This document shows, piece after piece, positions 18,654 to 29,325 of a stretch of 64,000 nucleotides of DNA. Each line of letters opens with the position of its first letter. Position 1 is the first letter of the stretch. The notes under the pieces were generated by a model, which was given only the letters and a program-made list of their open reading frames with translations, did no database searches and had not been told where the DNA came from. The DNA lies in the NCBI RefSeq assembly GCF_014897315.1, contig NZ_JABUYL010000016.1, positions 17,256 through 81,255 of the forward strand, given 5' to 3'. This stretch comes from Proteus sp. FME41 (lineage in GTDB: Bacteria > Pseudomonadota > Gammaproteobacteria > Enterobacterales > Enterobacteriaceae). A program made the translations under genes and the position numbers.

Positions 18654-18839
18654 ATGAAAAAAATAATTATTGTGATTATCGCGCTACTGGCTTTTGGTTC
18701 TATCGGAGGGGTTTTCCTTGCGGGATTAAATATCTATACACGCTCCACCACACCGATAGAAACAGAAAAAACGCAACCTGAAACATCCCCGACACAGCAA
18801 TTTCCAGCTATCCCAGACAGCTCACCTTCTGCTAAATAA
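18654..18839 (+). CDS. Small single-pass membrane or secreted protein, unknown
   Basis: A 61-residue frame with a positively charged start (MKK), about 20 hydrophobic residues (IIIVIIALLAFGSIGGVF), then a Thr/Pro/Ser-rich tail ending SAK. It looks like a signal-anchored or secreted small protein. In-frame starts also exist at 18645 (ATG) and 18624 (TTG), and none has a strong ribosome-binding site. It ends 13 bases before sseA in the same direction, which suggests cotranscription. I recognise no family. The signal-like helix and tight spacing make it more likely real than chance. Confidence 0.55.
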   Translation: MKKIIIVIIALLAFGSIGGVFLAGLNIYTRSTTPIETEKTQPETSPTQQFPAIPDSSPSAK

Positions 18840-18852
18840 ATGAGGTCGCACC

Positions 18853-19695
18853 GTGGAATACAATTACTTTGTTACACCCAAATGGCTATTTGAACATCAG
18901 AACGAGAGTGATCTTGTGATCCTTGATGTCAGTGCACCAATGCCAACCCAATGCATTGACTACCAAGCACTTTATCTTGAACGCCATATTCCTCATGCCC
19001 ATTTTTTTAACCTTGACGAAGTCGCCGATAAATCCACGACACTGCCCCATATGTTGCCATCTGATGCACTGTTTTCAGAAATACTAACGCAATTAGGGAT
19101 CACCAATACCACGACGGTTATTCTTTACGATCAAGGTAACTTATTCTCCGCACCAAGAGGCTGGTGGACATTAACAACATTAGGTTGCCGTAATGTACGA
19201 ATTTTAGCGGGTGGCTTACAAGCATGGGTAGATGCAGGTTTTGTGACAGAACAAGGTGAGGCAATCAAAGTACCAGCACGGTCTCCTTTTGTGGTTGAAC
19301 GTCACACTCAACGTTATGCCAATAAACAGCAACTTCTCGATAATTTAAACACTAAACAAAAACAGATAGTTGATGCGCGCTCTGCTGATCGTTTTTATGG
19401 TAGAGCACCAGAACCTCGCCCAGGCCTACGTAGTGGGCATATCCCTGGCAGTAAAAATGTGCCTTGGAATGAGTTAGTGGTTAATGGGCAATTAAAAGAG
19501 AAAACAGAATTAAAACAAATATTTGAGCAAGCGGGCGTTGATTTATCACAGCCCATTATTGTTACCTGTGGCTCTGGTATGACTGCGGCAATTTTATTTT
19601 TAGCGTTAACTGTATTAGGTTGCCAATCCATTGCACTTTATGACGGCTCTTGGGCGCAATGGGGTGCTGAAAGTGCCCTTCCTTGTGTATGTTAA
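18853..19695 (+). CDS. sseA: 3-mercaptopyruvate sulfurtransferase SseA
   Basis: SseA transfers sulfur from 3-mercaptopyruvate to a thiol acceptor or cyanide. The 280-residue protein has two rhodanese domains. The second carries the active-site loop CGSGMTA, the CGSG(V/T)TA form that separates mercaptopyruvate enzymes from thiosulfate sulfurtransferases, and the first ends with the ARPGWWT-like APRGWWT block. The start is GTG at 18853, with GAGG seven bases before it, and gives the expected length. A hairpin terminator follows. Confidence 0.95.
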   Translation: MEYNYFVTPKWLFEHQNESDLVILDVSAPMPTQCIDYQALYLERHIPHAHFFNLDEVADKSTTLPHMLPSDALFSEILTQLGITNTTTVILYDQGNLFSAPRGWWTLTTLGCRNVRILAGGLQAWVDAGFVTEQGEAIKVPARSPFVVERHTQRYANKQQLLDNLNTKQKQIVDARSADRFYGRAPEPRPGLRSGHIPGSKNVPWNELVVNGQLKEKTELKQIFEQAGVDLSQPIIVTCGSGMTAAILFLALTVLGCQSIALYDGSWAQWGAESALPCVC

Positions 19696-19721
19696 TTTAA
19701 TCTGTCTGTGCCTTAAAAAAG

Positions 19722-19748
19722 TAAACCCGCATTAAGCGGGTTTATTAT
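19722..19748. terminator. Terminator between convergent sseA and the GlsB-type gene
   Basis: TAAACCCGC (19722-19730) pairs with GCGGGTTTA (19736-19744) around ATTAA, with T-rich flanks usable on both strands. The stem is the same as that of the terminator at 4468. Confidence 0.88.
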
Positions 19749-19772
19749 CAATATCTATTTGGTGTAAAGGTA

Positions 19773-20021
19773 TTAACTTGCAAATATTTTGGCAAGATAG
19801 AGCACAACAATGGCACCAATTACAGCGACAATAAAGCTACCAAAGTTAAAGCCATCCACTTTACCTTTACCAAAGAAGCTACTAATTGCACCACCGACAA
19901 CTGCCCCCACAATACCTAAAATACAAGTCCATATCAGACCAATATCATAAGAGCCCGGCATTAAGAATTTCGCCAAAATACCCGCGATCAGACCAAAGAT
20001 AATCCAAGCAATAATTCCCAT
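19773..20021 (-). CDS. GlsB/YeaQ/YmgE-family stress membrane protein
   Basis: An 82-residue very hydrophobic protein with three membrane segments. It starts MGIIAWIIFGLIAGILAK and contains LIWTCILGIVGAVVGG, the hallmark of the transglycosylase-associated GlsB/YeaQ/YmgE family. These inner-membrane proteins are often induced by general stress, and their biochemical role is unclear. The frame opens upstream to 20072, but the ATG at 20021 is directly preceded by a GGGGGA site and begins like its relatives. It is a single gene on the minus strand. Confidence 0.88.
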   Translation of the reverse strand: MGIIAWIIFGLIAGILAKFLMPGSYDIGLIWTCILGIVGAVVGGAISSFFGKGKVDGFNFGSFIVAVIGAIVVLYLAKIFAS

Positions 20022-20168
20022 ATTTCCCCCTAAAATAGTCTTGATATAAACAACATACCTAAAAAATGTCACTTATTGAGTGTAAGTCGAAAAAGTAATT
20101 TTTTCCAATTATTGGAGATAAATGACATGATATTTAGGATAAATAGAGGGATTATTTCTTAATGAATA

Positions 20169-20206
20169 AAAAAATAGCGCTGATTAATTAGCGCTATTTT
20201 TATTGA
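20169..20206. terminator. Terminator downstream of dusC
   Basis: AAAATAGCGC (20171-20180) pairs with GCGCTATTTT (20191-20200). The A run on the left becomes a T run on the minus strand, the direction of dusC. Confidence 0.88.
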
Positions 20207-20223
20207 ATAAGATTATGTTTAAA

Positions 20224-21156
20224 CTATAGAGCCTCTATTGCCACTGCAATTTCTGGTGAAGTTTTTAGTATTCTTATTTGCCTAAATAAATCATCAGCTT
20301 CGGTGTACTCTTTTCGTAAATAGCTAAACCACTGTTTAATACGTGATGCGTGGTAAATTGTCGTATCACCGCGCTTTTCTAAACGAACATAGCGCTTTAA
20401 TAATTGAATAACCTCAGGCCATGGCATTCTTGTTTCAATACCTTTAACAACGCGGCTTAAGTTAGGCGTGTTCATCGCACCACGACCAATCATTATCGCA
20501 TCACAACCCGTTGTGGCTAAACAGGCTAATGCATCTTCACGGTTCCAGATTTCACCATTGGCAATCACAGGAATTGAAAGTCTTTGGCGAATATCACCAA
20601 TAGCTTGCCAATTGATTTTTTCAGCATTATAGCCATCTTCTTTGGTTCTACCATGTACCGTAATTTCAGTAGCACCACCTTGCGCCACAGCATCAGCAAT
20701 TTCATGACTATAAGCAGAAGAATCCCAACCCAGTCTGACTTTGACTGATACAGGTAATTCTAAAGGTACTGCACTGCGCATCGCTTTGGTTGCTTGATAA
20801 ATTGTTTCTGGTTGTTTTAAAAGTGAAGCGCCACCCCCACTGCCATTAACTGTTTTTGAAGGACAACCACAGTTTAAATCCACTCCCCAAGAACCTAACG
20901 AAACGGCTCTATTGGCATTTTCCGCTAACCACTGAGGATGTTGCCCTAATAATTGTACTCGTACAAGTGTTCCACTTTTCGTGCGACTTTTTGTCTGCAA
21001 TTCAGGGCATAAACGATAAAACGCTTTGGTTGGCAGCAATGAATCAACAACACGTACAAACTCAGTAATACAGAGATCATAATCGTTAATCGAGGTGAGT
21101 AACTCTCTCACAAGGGGGTCTAAAACCCCCTCCATTGGCGCTAATAGAACTCGCAC
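20224..21156 (-). CDS. dusC: tRNA-dihydrouridine(16) synthase DusC
   Basis: A flavin-dependent enzyme that reduces uridine 16 of tRNA. The 310-residue protein has the FMN-binding TIM barrel start [13 protein letters not shown] and the catalytic cysteine Cys98 in the LNCGCPSK loop. ANGEIW and [12 protein letters not shown] are phosphate-binding segments, and a helical tRNA-binding C-terminal domain follows. The DusC-type sequence, rather than DusA or DusB, is recognisable across the whole protein. It follows rhlE by nine bases on the same strand, so the two RNA-related genes probably form a transcription unit. Confidence 0.95.
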   Translation of the reverse strand: MRVLLAPMEGVLDPLVRELLTSINDYDLCITEFVRVVDSLLPTKAFYRLCPELQTKSRTKSGTLVRVQLLGQHPQWLAENANRAVSLGSWGVDLNCGCPSKTVNGSGGGASLLKQPETIYQATKAMRSAVPLELPVSVKVRLGWDSSAYSHEIADAVAQGGATEITVHGRTKEDGYNAEKINWQAIGDIRQRLSIPVIANGEIWNREDALACLATTGCDAIMIGRGAMNTPNLSRVVKGIETRMPWPEVIQLLKRYVRLEKRGDTTIYHASRIKQWFSYLRKEYTEADDLFRQIRILKTSPEIAVAIEAL

Positions 21157-21165
21157 TTTTTAACC

Positions 21166-22599
21166 TCAAAACTCTTTTCTAGCTTTTGCCCAAGGGCTTT
21201 GATTGTCACTACTTTCATCACTTTTACGTGAACGACGAGGCCCTAATTTACCAGTACGAGAGCCATCTTTATTGCGATAGTTTTCTTTACTTTTATTACG
21301 ACCGCCTTCTTTACTTCCTTCGCTATCACCCTCTTTACGAGCATTATTGCGATTATCTTTACCACGAATATCTGCACGACCATGGCTACTGCCACCGCCG
21401 CTTCTACGTGGTGCATTATTTTTTGGTTTTTTATGCAAAGGTGCCGCTTTAATTGAAGGGTCAGGATCATAGCCTTCTAACGCTAAACGCGGAATTTCGC
21501 GTTTTAATAAACGCTCGATATCAGCTAATAAACCATGTTCATCAACACAAACCAATGAAATAGCTTTGCCTGTTGCTGCGGCGCGACCTGTTCTACCGAT
21601 ACGGTGAACATAATCTTCTGCTATTTGTGGTAATTCAAAGTTAACAACATAAGGCAGTTGGTCGATATCAAGACCACGAGCCGCAATATCCGTTGCCACT
21701 AAGGCTTTTAATTTACCGTCTTTAAAATCAGCTAAAGCGCGAGTTCTTGCACCTTGGCTTTTATTGCCATGAATAGCGGCTGATTTGATGCCATCCATAT
21801 TTAACTGTTCAGCAAGCTTATTAGCACCATGCTTAGTACGTGTAAAAATCAGTACTTGTGACCAATTTTCTAAACCAATCAGATGTGATAACAGTTCTGT
21901 TTTACGTTTTTTATCCACTAAATGGACATGTTGTTCGACAGATTCAGCAGCCGAATTTCGAGCTGCCACTGAAATGCTGACTGGATCGTTTAATAATGAA
22001 TTTGCCAACCCAGTGATATCTTTAGAGAACGTCGCTGAGAACAATAAATTTTGGCGTTTTTTAGGTAATTTATTGATCACACGACGAATATCGTGGATAA
22101 AGCCCATATCTAGCATGCGATCGGCTTCATCAAGGACTAAGACTTCCACACGAGAAAGATCAACCGCATTTTGATGTTCGAGATCGAGTAAACGCCCAGG
22201 GGTTGCAATAAGCACATCCACGCCACTGCGCAACTTCATCATTTGTGGGTTAATACTCACTCCACCAAAAACCACAAGTGAACGAATCGGTAAATAACGG
22301 CTATACGCTTTTACGTTCTCAGCAATTTGCGCAGCTAATTCACGTGTTGGTGTTAAAATTAACGCTTTAACAGGCTGGCGACCTTTGGTTTTTTCTGTTG
22401 ATTTAGTCAACTTTTCCAATATTGGTAATGTAAAAGCCGCTGTTTTACCTGTCCCTGTTTGCGCACTTGCTAATACGTCTTTACCCGCCAAAATTGGCTC
22501 AATTGCCTGCTGTTGAATAGGGGTTGGGGTTTTATACCCTTGTTCATCAATAGCGCGGAGAAGCGCCTCACTTAAGCCAAGCGATGTAAAATCGGTCAA
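21166..22599 (-). CDS. rhlE: DEAD-box RNA helicase RhlE
   Basis: A 477-residue ATP-dependent RNA helicase involved in ribosome assembly and RNA decay. Visible motifs in order: Q motif PTPIQQQA, Walker A AQTGTGKT near 45-52, PTRELA, DEAD in VLDEADRML near 155, SAT, and HRIGRTGR near 330. After about residue 390 there is a low-complexity basic tail rich in Arg, Lys, Gly, Ser and Asn, typical of RhlE C-termini and probably an RNA-binding extension. It is divergent from cecR as in E. coli and upstream of dusC. Confidence 0.96.
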   Translation of the reverse strand: MTDFTSLGLSEALLRAIDEQGYKTPTPIQQQAIEPILAGKDVLASAQTGTGKTAAFTLPILEKLTKSTEKTKGRQPVKALILTPTRELAAQIAENVKAYSRYLPIRSLVVFGGVSINPQMMKLRSGVDVLIATPGRLLDLEHQNAVDLSRVEVLVLDEADRMLDMGFIHDIRRVINKLPKKRQNLLFSATFSKDITGLANSLLNDPVSISVAARNSAAESVEQHVHLVDKKRKTELLSHLIGLENWSQVLIFTRTKHGANKLAEQLNMDGIKSAAIHGNKSQGARTRALADFKDGKLKALVATDIAARGLDIDQLPYVVNFELPQIAEDYVHRIGRTGRAAATGKAISLVCVDEHGLLADIERLLKREIPRLALEGYDPDPSIKAAPLHKKPKNNAPRRSGGGSSHGRADIRGKDNRNNARKEGDSEGSKEGGRNKSKENYRNKDGSRTGKLGPRRSRKSDESSDNQSPWAKARKEF

Positions 22600-22971
22600 A
22601 ACAGTAGTCTCCTACAACCAGAACGTATAACACGGTGATTGAAATTAAAAATGACGAGCTTTCATACTGTCAATCTATAGGTATTATTACGCTATAGGTA
22701 CTATCATTTATTAGTAAAAACAGTAATGAAAGAGAATGAACCTTGTTAGGTTAACCTAATAACCCCCATTCTAACAGTTTTTGCTATATTCAGAATACAA
22801 AAATAATTTTCAATAATAGATAGCGTTTTTTTATTACAAATCAGCTTTATTTGATTATTTATTACAAAATTTTCCTATTGTTCAATATCATCTAATATAA
22901 TACGCCTTGTTATCGCTGTTTTTAATATCATTGGTTTTGTTACATTTTACTTAAGTAAGGTATCTTCTATT
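22600..22971. promoter_or_regulatory. rhlE-cecR divergent promoter region with palindromes
   Basis: A 372-base region without genes. It contains a perfect 14-bp palindrome TTAGGTTAACCTAA (22746-22759), a perfect 12-bp palindrome TTACTTAAGTAA (22947-22958) overlapping the cecR ribosome-binding site, and a direct repeat CTATAGGTA (22675-22683 and 22692-22700). The palindromes are candidate TetR-type operators for CecR, which in E. coli controls both flanking transcription units. Confidence 0.5.
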
Positions 22972-23670
22972 ATGTCAGAAACCCATCAGAAGACGACACG
23001 TGGTGAACTAGCAAAACGACAATTATTGGAAGCGGCATGTGAAATTTTTGGTAAAAACGGGCCCGATGCCGCCACAACACGCCAAATTGCACAAGCTGCT
23101 CAACAAAATATTGCCGCTATTGCTTATTATTTTGGTTCAAAAGAAGGGTTGTATCTTGCCGTTGCCCAACATATCGCAGATTTAATTCGTCTTGATTTTG
23201 AACCGACTGTTATCATCCTTGACGAATTTCTTGAACGACCAAATCCAACAGAACATCTTCCATTACTGCAAACGCTTATCACGGATAGTTTCTTGCAATA
23301 TGCCCAACTGGTGCTTGATAAAGCGAATATTCACCTTAGCCGTATTATGGCAAGAGAACAGCTTGTTCCCACTGAGGCCTATTCCCTTATCCACCAGCAA
23401 GCATTATCGCCACTTTTAACACGTGTAAATAAATTATTAGCAATTTATATTGGTTTAGATGCCTCACTTCCGACAACAATGCTACACACTCACGCTATAT
23501 TAGGAGAAGTGTTATCATTTCGTTTAGTGCGGGAAACCATTCTAAGACAAACAGGATGGGATAGGATTGGTAAGAATGAGTATCAGATTATCTCCAATAC
23601 GTTAAAAACGCACATTACTTTATTACTCAATGGATTAAGAGAGATTTACACTCACCCACATCATGCATAA
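22972..23670 (+). CDS. cecR: TetR-family regulator CecR (YbiH)
   Basis: A 232-residue TetR-family repressor. The N-terminal helix-turn-helix (about 12-60) contains [31 protein letters not shown] in the CecR form, followed by the DUF1956-type ligand domain. In E. coli CecR controls rhlE and the ybhGFSR exporter and affects sensitivity to cefoperazone and chloramphenicol. The same gene arrangement is kept here, with rhlE divergent and ybhGFSR directly downstream (11-base gap). The ATG at 22972 lies 11 bases after AAGG. Two palindromes upstream could be its own operators. Confidence 0.93.
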   Translation: MSETHQKTTRGELAKRQLLEAACEIFGKNGPDAATTRQIAQAAQQNIAAIAYYFGSKEGLYLAVAQHIADLIRLDFEPTVIILDEFLERPNPTEHLPLLQTLITDSFLQYAQLVLDKANIHLSRIMAREQLVPTEAYSLIHQQALSPLLTRVNKLLAIYIGLDASLPTTMLHTHAILGEVLSFRLVRETILRQTGWDRIGKNEYQIISNTLKTHITLLLNGLREIYTHPHHA

Positions 23671-23681
23671 ATAGAGTTATT

Positions 23682-24668
23682 ATGAAAACTAAAAAAGTCA
23701 GCTTCTTTATCATCTTAATGATTATTATCGGTCTTGTTGCAGGTATCTATTATTATGAAGAAAACAAAGAGTCTGAATTAGTGCTCTATGGCAATGTCGA
23801 TATACGTACCGTAAACCTGAGTTTTCGTGTTGCGGGGAAATTAGATTCATTACACGTTGATGAAGGCGCTCCTGTTGAAAAAGGCCAATTACTCGGCCAA
23901 CTTGATGACGCTCCTTATCGTAATGCCCTTAACAAAGCTTATGGTGAGCGTGACAGCGCTATTGCTGCATTAGCGTTAATGGAGGCAGGCTATCGCACTG
24001 AAGAAATCGCACAAGCGCAATCTGACGTGTCATTAAAACAAGCAGCTTGGCAATATGCAGAGAATTTTTATAAGCGTCAACAAGATTTAGCTCATCGTAA
24101 AGTCATTTCAGCCAATGAGTTAGATAGCGCAAGAAATAATCGCAATCAAGCCTCGGCAGCCTTAAAAGCAGCCCAAGACAAGTTAAATCAGTATCAAAAT
24201 GGATATCGAAAAGAAGATATAGATGCCGCTAAGGGGCAAGTCATGCAGGCTAAGGCCGCTGTTGCTCAAGCAGAATTAAACCTTCAAGACACTCAATTAA
24301 TCTCACCTTCACAAGGTACCGTATTAACTCGAGCTGTTGAACCTGGCACCATTTTATCTGCAGGTAATCCCGTATTTACGGTGTCTTTAACTAACCCAGT
24401 TTGGGTTAGAGCGTATATTAGTGAAACCCACTTAAGTGAAGCAATCCCTAATCGGGAAGTCTATCTCTACACTGATGGACGCAAAGATAAGCCTTATCAT
24501 GGCACTATTGGTTTTGTTTCACCGACAGCAGAATTTACGCCAAAGAGCGTTGAAACCCCTGAATTAAGAACCGATTTAGTTTATCGACTCCGAGTAGTTG
24601 TCACTGATGCTGATGACGCATTACGCCAAGGCATGCCTGTGACCCTAAAATTTGCACCCACTCATTAA
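23682..24668 (+). CDS. ybhG: HlyD-family periplasmic adaptor YbhG
   Basis: The membrane-fusion protein of the YbhGFSR ABC exporter. The 328-residue protein has one N-terminal membrane helix (about 6-24). A beta-barrel/lipoyl half-motif follows ([25 protein letters not shown], about 47-71), then a long coiled-coil hairpin from about 85 to 200 rich in Ala, Gln and Glu. The second lipoyl half ([17 protein letters not shown]) comes next. It bridges the inner-membrane transporter to an outer-membrane channel. It lies between cecR and ybhF with short gaps, in a single operon. Confidence 0.93.
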   Translation: MKTKKVSFFIILMIIIGLVAGIYYYEENKESELVLYGNVDIRTVNLSFRVAGKLDSLHVDEGAPVEKGQLLGQLDDAPYRNALNKAYGERDSAIAALALMEAGYRTEEIAQAQSDVSLKQAAWQYAENFYKRQQDLAHRKVISANELDSARNNRNQASAALKAAQDKLNQYQNGYRKEDIDAAKGQVMQAKAAVAQAELNLQDTQLISPSQGTVLTRAVEPGTILSAGNPVFTVSLTNPVWVRAYISETHLSEAIPNREVYLYTDGRKDKPYHGTIGFVSPTAEFTPKSVETPELRTDLVYRLRVVVTDADDALRQGMPVTLKFAPTH

Positions 24669-24682
24669 GTGGGGAGCAAAAA

Positions 24683-26452
24683 ATGGAACATACTGATTAC
24701 ACAATTAAACTACAAGGTGTTGAAAAACGCTTTACTGGACTGGAAAACCCTGCGGTTTCTGCATTAACAGCCACCATAACGGGTGGCTCTGTCACAGGAT
24801 TAGTGGGGCCTGACGGTGCGGGAAAAACAACACTAATTCGCATGCTTGCAGGGCTATTAAAACCAAATGCAGGTGATATTCGTATTTTAGGAATGGATCC
24901 GCAAAAACAAAGCGTGGATGTCCGAGCGATCCTTGGCTATATGCCACAAAAGTTTGGTCTTTATGAAGATTTAACCGTATTAGAAAATCTCAATCTTTAT
25001 GCTGATTTAAAAAATGTTGTCGGTGATGAGCGCAAAAAAGTCTATCAACAGTTGCTCACTTTTACCGATCTCACACGCTTTACTTCTCGCCTTGCGGGCA
25101 ATCTTTCTGGTGGGATGAAACAAAAACTGGGGCTGGCTTGTACCTTATTAGGAAGCCCTAAAGTCTTGCTGCTTGATGAGCCAGGTGTCGGTGTTGACCC
25201 TATTGCACGCCGTGAGCTTTGGCAAATGGTACATGCTTTGGCCAGCGATGGTATGTTGATACTGTGGAGCACCTCTTATCTTGATGAAGCAGAACAATGT
25301 AAAAACATTCTCTTACTTAACAAAGGAGAGTTACTTTACAGTGGCATTCCTCAAGATTTAACAGCAAAAATGACAGGTCGTTCTTTTCTACTCAATGTTG
25401 AAGGTCATCAACGTAGAAAAGTATTGCAACAAGCCATTATTCAACCTCAAGTCACTGATGGCGTTATTCAAGGGCAATCTGTCCGTTTGATCTTGAAAAA
25501 GCAGAGTAATCAAACTGAATTACTAAGTGCTTTGGGTAAACCTGATGCAAAGCTTATTCCCGCTACACCGCGTTTTGAAGATGCTTTTATAGATTTATTA
25601 GGAGGTGGCCCTTCACATAAGTCTGAATTAGCTGAAATTATGCCTCAGATCCCTTCTGCACCTGATGAAACCGTGATTGAAGCACAGAAATTAACCAAAA
25701 TGTTCGGTCAATTTGCAGCAACCGATCACGTTGATTTTCAAGTTAAACGCGGTGAAATTTTCGGTTTATTGGGACCTAACGGTGCAGGTAAATCAACGAC
25801 ATTTAAAATGATGTGTGGTTTATTAGTCCCCACTAGCGGTAAAGCGCTGGTGTTAGGTATGGATTTAAAAGAAAGCTCAGGTAAAGCACGCCAACATTTA
25901 GGTTATATGGCACAAAAATTCTCACTTTATGGCAATTTAAAAGTGGGACAAAATTTGAAATTCTTCTCTGGTGTCTATGGCTTACATGGCAAACAACAGC
26001 GAGATAAAATCAACGACATGATAACTGCGTTTGGTTTACAACCCATGGTAAACCAAATCACAGATACCTTGCCTCTTGGTTATAAACAACGCCTTGCCCT
26101 CGCGTGTTCATTAATGCACGAGCCCGATATTCTCTTTTTAGATGAACCCACATCAGGCGTTGACCCCTTAACGCGAAGAGAATTCTGGCTACACATTAAT
26201 GGCATGGTTGATAAAGGCGTAACCGTGATGGTGACGACTCACTTTATGGATGAAGCCGAGTATTGTGATCGTATTGGTTTAGTTTATCGTGGAAAAATTA
26301 TTGCCGCAGGCGAGCCAGACTCACTGAAAAAAAGGGTTGCCACTCAAGAAAACCCAAACCCATCCATGGAAGATGCTTTTATTGGTTTAGTGTTGGATTA
26401 CGATAAGAAACTTGAACGTGAAAATGATAAAGGGAGCGAAAAAAATGCGTAA
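24683..26452 (+). CDS. ybhF: Duplicated ABC ATPase YbhF
   Basis: The ATPase of the YbhGFSR exporter, carrying two nucleotide-binding domains in one 589-residue chain. The first has Walker A GPDGAGKT at 42-49, signature LSGGMKQ and [12 protein letters not shown]. The second has GPNGAGKS starting at residue 364, a degenerate signature PLGYKQ in place of LSGGQ, and [12 protein letters not shown]. The asymmetric signature means one composite ATP site is formed with a non-standard motif, as in other family members. Its last eight bases overlap the preferred ybhS start. Confidence 0.94.
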   Translation: MEHTDYTIKLQGVEKRFTGLENPAVSALTATITGGSVTGLVGPDGAGKTTLIRMLAGLLKPNAGDIRILGMDPQKQSVDVRAILGYMPQKFGLYEDLTVLENLNLYADLKNVVGDERKKVYQQLLTFTDLTRFTSRLAGNLSGGMKQKLGLACTLLGSPKVLLLDEPGVGVDPIARRELWQMVHALASDGMLILWSTSYLDEAEQCKNILLLNKGELLYSGIPQDLTAKMTGRSFLLNVEGHQRRKVLQQAIIQPQVTDGVIQGQSVRLILKKQSNQTELLSALGKPDAKLIPATPRFEDAFIDLLGGGPSHKSELAEIMPQIPSAPDETVIEAQKLTKMFGQFAATDHVDFQVKRGEIFGLLGPNGAGKSTTFKMMCGLLVPTSGKALVLGMDLKESSGKARQHLGYMAQKFSLYGNLKVGQNLKFFSGVYGLHGKQQRDKINDMITAFGLQPMVNQITDTLPLGYKQRLALACSLMHEPDILFLDEPTSGVDPLTRREFWLHINGMVDKGVTVMVTTHFMDEAEYCDRIGLVYRGKIIAAGEPDSLKKRVATQENPNPSMEDAFIGLVLDYDKKLERENDKGSEKNA

Positions 26453-27596
26453 TGTAGCTCAATCCTCTCATGCCCGTTTTTCTTGGCGTCGCTTATACGC
26501 ACTGTGTTTAAAAGAAACAAAGCAGATTACCCGTGATCCCAGTAGTGCCTTAATAGCGATTGTCATTCCGCTCACCTTGTTGTTTATTTTTGGTTATGGC
26601 ATTAATTTAGATTCAAGTAAGTTAAATGTTGGCATTTTAACCAATCAGCAAAGCCAGCCTGCACAAGAGTTAGTTTATACGTTTACCAATTCACCTTATA
26701 TCAACGCAACCATTAGTGATAATCGCCAATTATTAATTGATAAAATGCAAGCGGGACAAATTCGGGGCATCGTGGTTATTCCTGTCAATTTTGCAGAGTT
26801 ACTGGCTCGTCCAGATACACAAGCGCCTATTCAAGTGATCACCGACGGCAGTGAACCCAATACCGCAAACTTTGTGCAAGCATATACCAAAGGTGTTTGG
26901 CAAATTTGGCTACAACAACAAGCGATAAGTAAAGGTATTGATACAACGCCTTTAATTGAAATAGAACCTCGCTATTGGTTTAATCCTGCGGCAATAAGTC
27001 AGCACTATATTATTCCGGGTGCTGTGACCATTATTATTACTGTAGTGGGTGCTATTCTCACCTCTTTAGTCATTGCCCGTGAATGGGAACGGGGCACGAT
27101 GGAAGCCCTGCTTTCAACTCAGATAACACGTACCGAACTTCTCCTTTCAAAGCTTATTCCTTATCAAATTTTAGGTAGCTTTGTCATGGTGTTATGTATG
27201 GTGGTTACTGTCTTTGTATTGGGCGTGCCTTATCGAGGATCACTGTGGATTTTAGCAGGAATTACATCGCTCTTTTTAGCGACAGCGTTAGGAATGGGAT
27301 TGTTAATTTCTACACTGACACGTAATCAATTTAATGCTGCTATGATTTCCTTAAATGCCGCCTTTTTACCCGCGATTATGTTATCTGGTTTTGTGTTTGA
27401 AATTGATAGCATGCCATTCTTTATTCAAGTGGTAACCTACTTTATTCCTGCGCGTTATTTTGTCAGTAGCTTACAAACATTATTTTTAGCAGGTGATATT
27501 CCGTTGATATTAATGCTAGATATGTGGTTATTAATCGTATCGGCAATATTTTTTATTGGCTTAACGGCGTTAGCAACACGTCGTCGATTAGATTAA
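26445..27596 (+). CDS. ybhS: ABC-2 type permease YbhS
   Basis: One of the two membrane subunits of the YbhGFSR exporter. The 383-residue protein has an N-terminal membrane helix (about 37-53), a large periplasmic domain to about residue 180, then five hydrophobic helices. It includes the ABC-2 motif [18 protein letters not shown] just after helix 2. The frame opens at 26412, but the ATG at 26445 follows GGGAG by about nine bases and matches the family length (377 in E. coli). This start overlaps the end of ybhF by eight bases, so translation is probably coupled. Confidence 0.92.
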   Translation: MRNVAQSSHARFSWRRLYALCLKETKQITRDPSSALIAIVIPLTLLFIFGYGINLDSSKLNVGILTNQQSQPAQELVYTFTNSPYINATISDNRQLLIDKMQAGQIRGIVVIPVNFAELLARPDTQAPIQVITDGSEPNTANFVQAYTKGVWQIWLQQQAISKGIDTTPLIEIEPRYWFNPAAISQHYIIPGAVTIIITVVGAILTSLVIAREWERGTMEALLSTQITRTELLLSKLIPYQILGSFVMVLCMVVTVFVLGVPYRGSLWILAGITSLFLATALGMGLLISTLTRNQFNAAMISLNAAFLPAIMLSGFVFEIDSMPFFIQVVTYFIPARYFVSSLQTLFLAGDIPLILMLDMWLLIVSAIFFIGLTALATRRRLD

Positions 27597-27609
27597 AGGG
27601 AGAGTGTTT

Positions 27610-28719
27610 ATGTTTTATCGCCTTCTCACCCTGATAATGAAAGAGTTACAGTCATTATTACAAGAGCCTCAAACTCGCATTATTTTAATAATGCCCGTTA
27701 TCTTTCAAATGATCTTATTCCCTTTTGCTGCCACATTAGATGTTACCAATGCCTCTATTGCTATTTTTGATGAAGATAACGGTAAACACTCTATTGAGTT
27801 AACTCAACGGATCGCCAAAGCGAGTGCCTTTTCTAAAACATTGTTACTGAAAAATGAGCATGAAATAAAAGAAACCATTGATAACCGCAAAGCGCTTTTA
27901 TTAGTTCGTTTTCCACAGAATTTTAGTGCTGATTTAGAAAGTCATGTTTCTGCTAAATTACAAATAATCCTAGATGGTCGAAATTCTAATAGCGCACAAA
28001 TTGCTGCTAATTATGTGCAACAAATCGTACAAAATTATCAAACTGCATTAACGGGAAATACGCCCTCTTTACTGAATAAAACAGAGTTGGTTGTCCGTAA
28101 TTGGTATAACCCTAATTTGAATTATAAATGGTTTATTGTGCCTTCTTTAGTCGCACTGATTATTACCATTGGTGTGATGATAGTCACTTCACTTTCTGTT
28201 GCTAGAGAGCGAGAGCAAGGCACATTAGATCAATTATTAGTTTCGCCATTATCAACATGGCAAATTTTTGTAGGCAAAGCGGTTCCAGCAATGGTTGTGG
28301 CTGCCATTCAAGGTACTATTGTATTGATTATCGGGATATTTGGTTATCAAATTCCCTTTTCAGGCTCGCTACTTCTATTTTACTTTACCATGCTTATTTA
28401 TGGCTTATCGCTGGTGGGATTTGGTTTATTAATCTCGGCATTAAGCTCAACACAACAGCAGGCTTTTATTGGTGTATTTGTATTTATGATGCCTGCCGTT
28501 TTATTATCAGGCTATATTTCCCCCGTAGAAAATATGCCTATTTGGCTACAACATGCCACTTGGATAAACCCTATTCGTCATTTCACCGATATCACAAAAC
28601 AGATTTACCTTAAAAATGCCGATATCACTGTAATATGGCACAGTTTATGGCCTTTATTGGTGATTGCAGCAGGCACAGGCTCCTTTGCGTATTATCTTTT
28701 CCAACGGAAGATTGCTTAA
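27610..28719 (+). CDS. ybhR: ABC-2 type permease YbhR
   Basis: Second permease of the YbhGFSR exporter, 369 residues (E. coli 368). Same layout as YbhS: one N-terminal helix, periplasmic domain with [19 protein letters not shown], then a helical bundle with [20 protein letters not shown]. In-frame GTG at 27604 would add MF. The ATG at 27610 is preferred because the AGGGAGAG site lies correctly before it and homologues begin MFxRL. It is the last exporter gene. A VOC-domain gene follows after 29 bases. Confidence 0.93.
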   Translation: MFYRLLTLIMKELQSLLQEPQTRIILIMPVIFQMILFPFAATLDVTNASIAIFDEDNGKHSIELTQRIAKASAFSKTLLLKNEHEIKETIDNRKALLLVRFPQNFSADLESHVSAKLQIILDGRNSNSAQIAANYVQQIVQNYQTALTGNTPSLLNKTELVVRNWYNPNLNYKWFIVPSLVALIITIGVMIVTSLSVAREREQGTLDQLLVSPLSTWQIFVGKAVPAMVVAAIQGTIVLIIGIFGYQIPFSGSLLLFYFTMLIYGLSLVGFGLLISALSSTQQQAFIGVFVFMMPAVLLSGYISPVENMPIWLQHATWINPIRHFTDITKQIYLKNADITVIWHSLWPLLVIAAGTGSFAYYLFQRKIA

Positions 28720-28748
28720 AACAATAGCAATTAATTTAAAGGCATTTT

Positions 28749-29189
28749 ATGACACCTTTTATTTTTGATATCAATGTTCTCTTTGTTGCGGGTTTTGGCC
28801 CTATTACCCGCGATAATGCACAAAGCCAGCTTTTTTATAAAGATGCGCTTAACCTGCCATTAAAGCCTATGGAAGGTAATAGTGATTATTTATCAACATC
28901 GGAAGGTGAATTAAACGGTGTTAAGCACTTTGCATTATGGCCATTAACACAAGCGGCGATATCTTGCTTTGGTAATGAGGTTTGGCCGAACAATTTGCCA
29001 ATTCCTCAATCGTGGGTTGAATTTGAAGTTGAAGATATTAATACGGCAACTCAAACCTTAAAACAAAAAGGCTATCAACTGCTGGTTGATAATCGCGTTG
29101 AACCTTGGGGGCAAACAGTCACACGCTTATTAAGCCCTGAAGGTACTTTAGTGGGGTTAACTATTACACCTTGGCTGCGAAATAACTAA
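28749..29189 (+). CDS. VOC-superfamily (glyoxalase/bleomycin-resistance fold) protein
   Basis: A 146-residue protein with the paired beta-alpha-beta-beta-beta units of the vicinal-oxygen-chelate fold: an early RDNAQSQLFYKDALNLPL helix-strand unit and a late WVEFEVEDINTATQTLKQKGYQ...PWGQTVTRLLSPEGTLVGL unit. The second half is the usual VOC ending. Members include metal-dependent lyases, dioxygenases and drug-binding resistance proteins, and the role here cannot be assigned. It is 29 bases after ybhR and may be cotranscribed, which would fit a resistance or detoxification role, but this is speculative. Confidence 0.82.
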   Translation: MTPFIFDINVLFVAGFGPITRDNAQSQLFYKDALNLPLKPMEGNSDYLSTSEGELNGVKHFALWPLTQAAISCFGNEVWPNNLPIPQSWVEFEVEDINTATQTLKQKGYQLLVDNRVEPWGQTVTRLLSPEGTLVGLTITPWLRNN

Positions 29190-29246
29190 GCTTCATTCTA
29201 TTTCAATTGTGTGCAACAGAAAAATTCTCTTAATAAAAGCAAAAAA

Positions 29247-29285
29247 AATCCCACAACTTATAAAGTGATGGGATTTATTTTTTAT
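29247..29285. terminator. Terminator between the VOC gene and ybhL
   Basis: AAATCCCA (29247-29254) pairs with TGGGATTT (29269-29276), with an A run on one side and a T run on the other, so it can serve both convergent genes. Confidence 0.85.
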
Positions 29286-29325
29286 GCTGTTTTTAAACTA
29301 CGTTTATCCGCAAATATCGTTAAAA

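Noticed and set aside
21186..21470. Open frames on both strands across the rhlE C-terminal tail
   Set aside because: They are shadow frames of the low-complexity basic tail of RhlE, with biased composition and no start signals.
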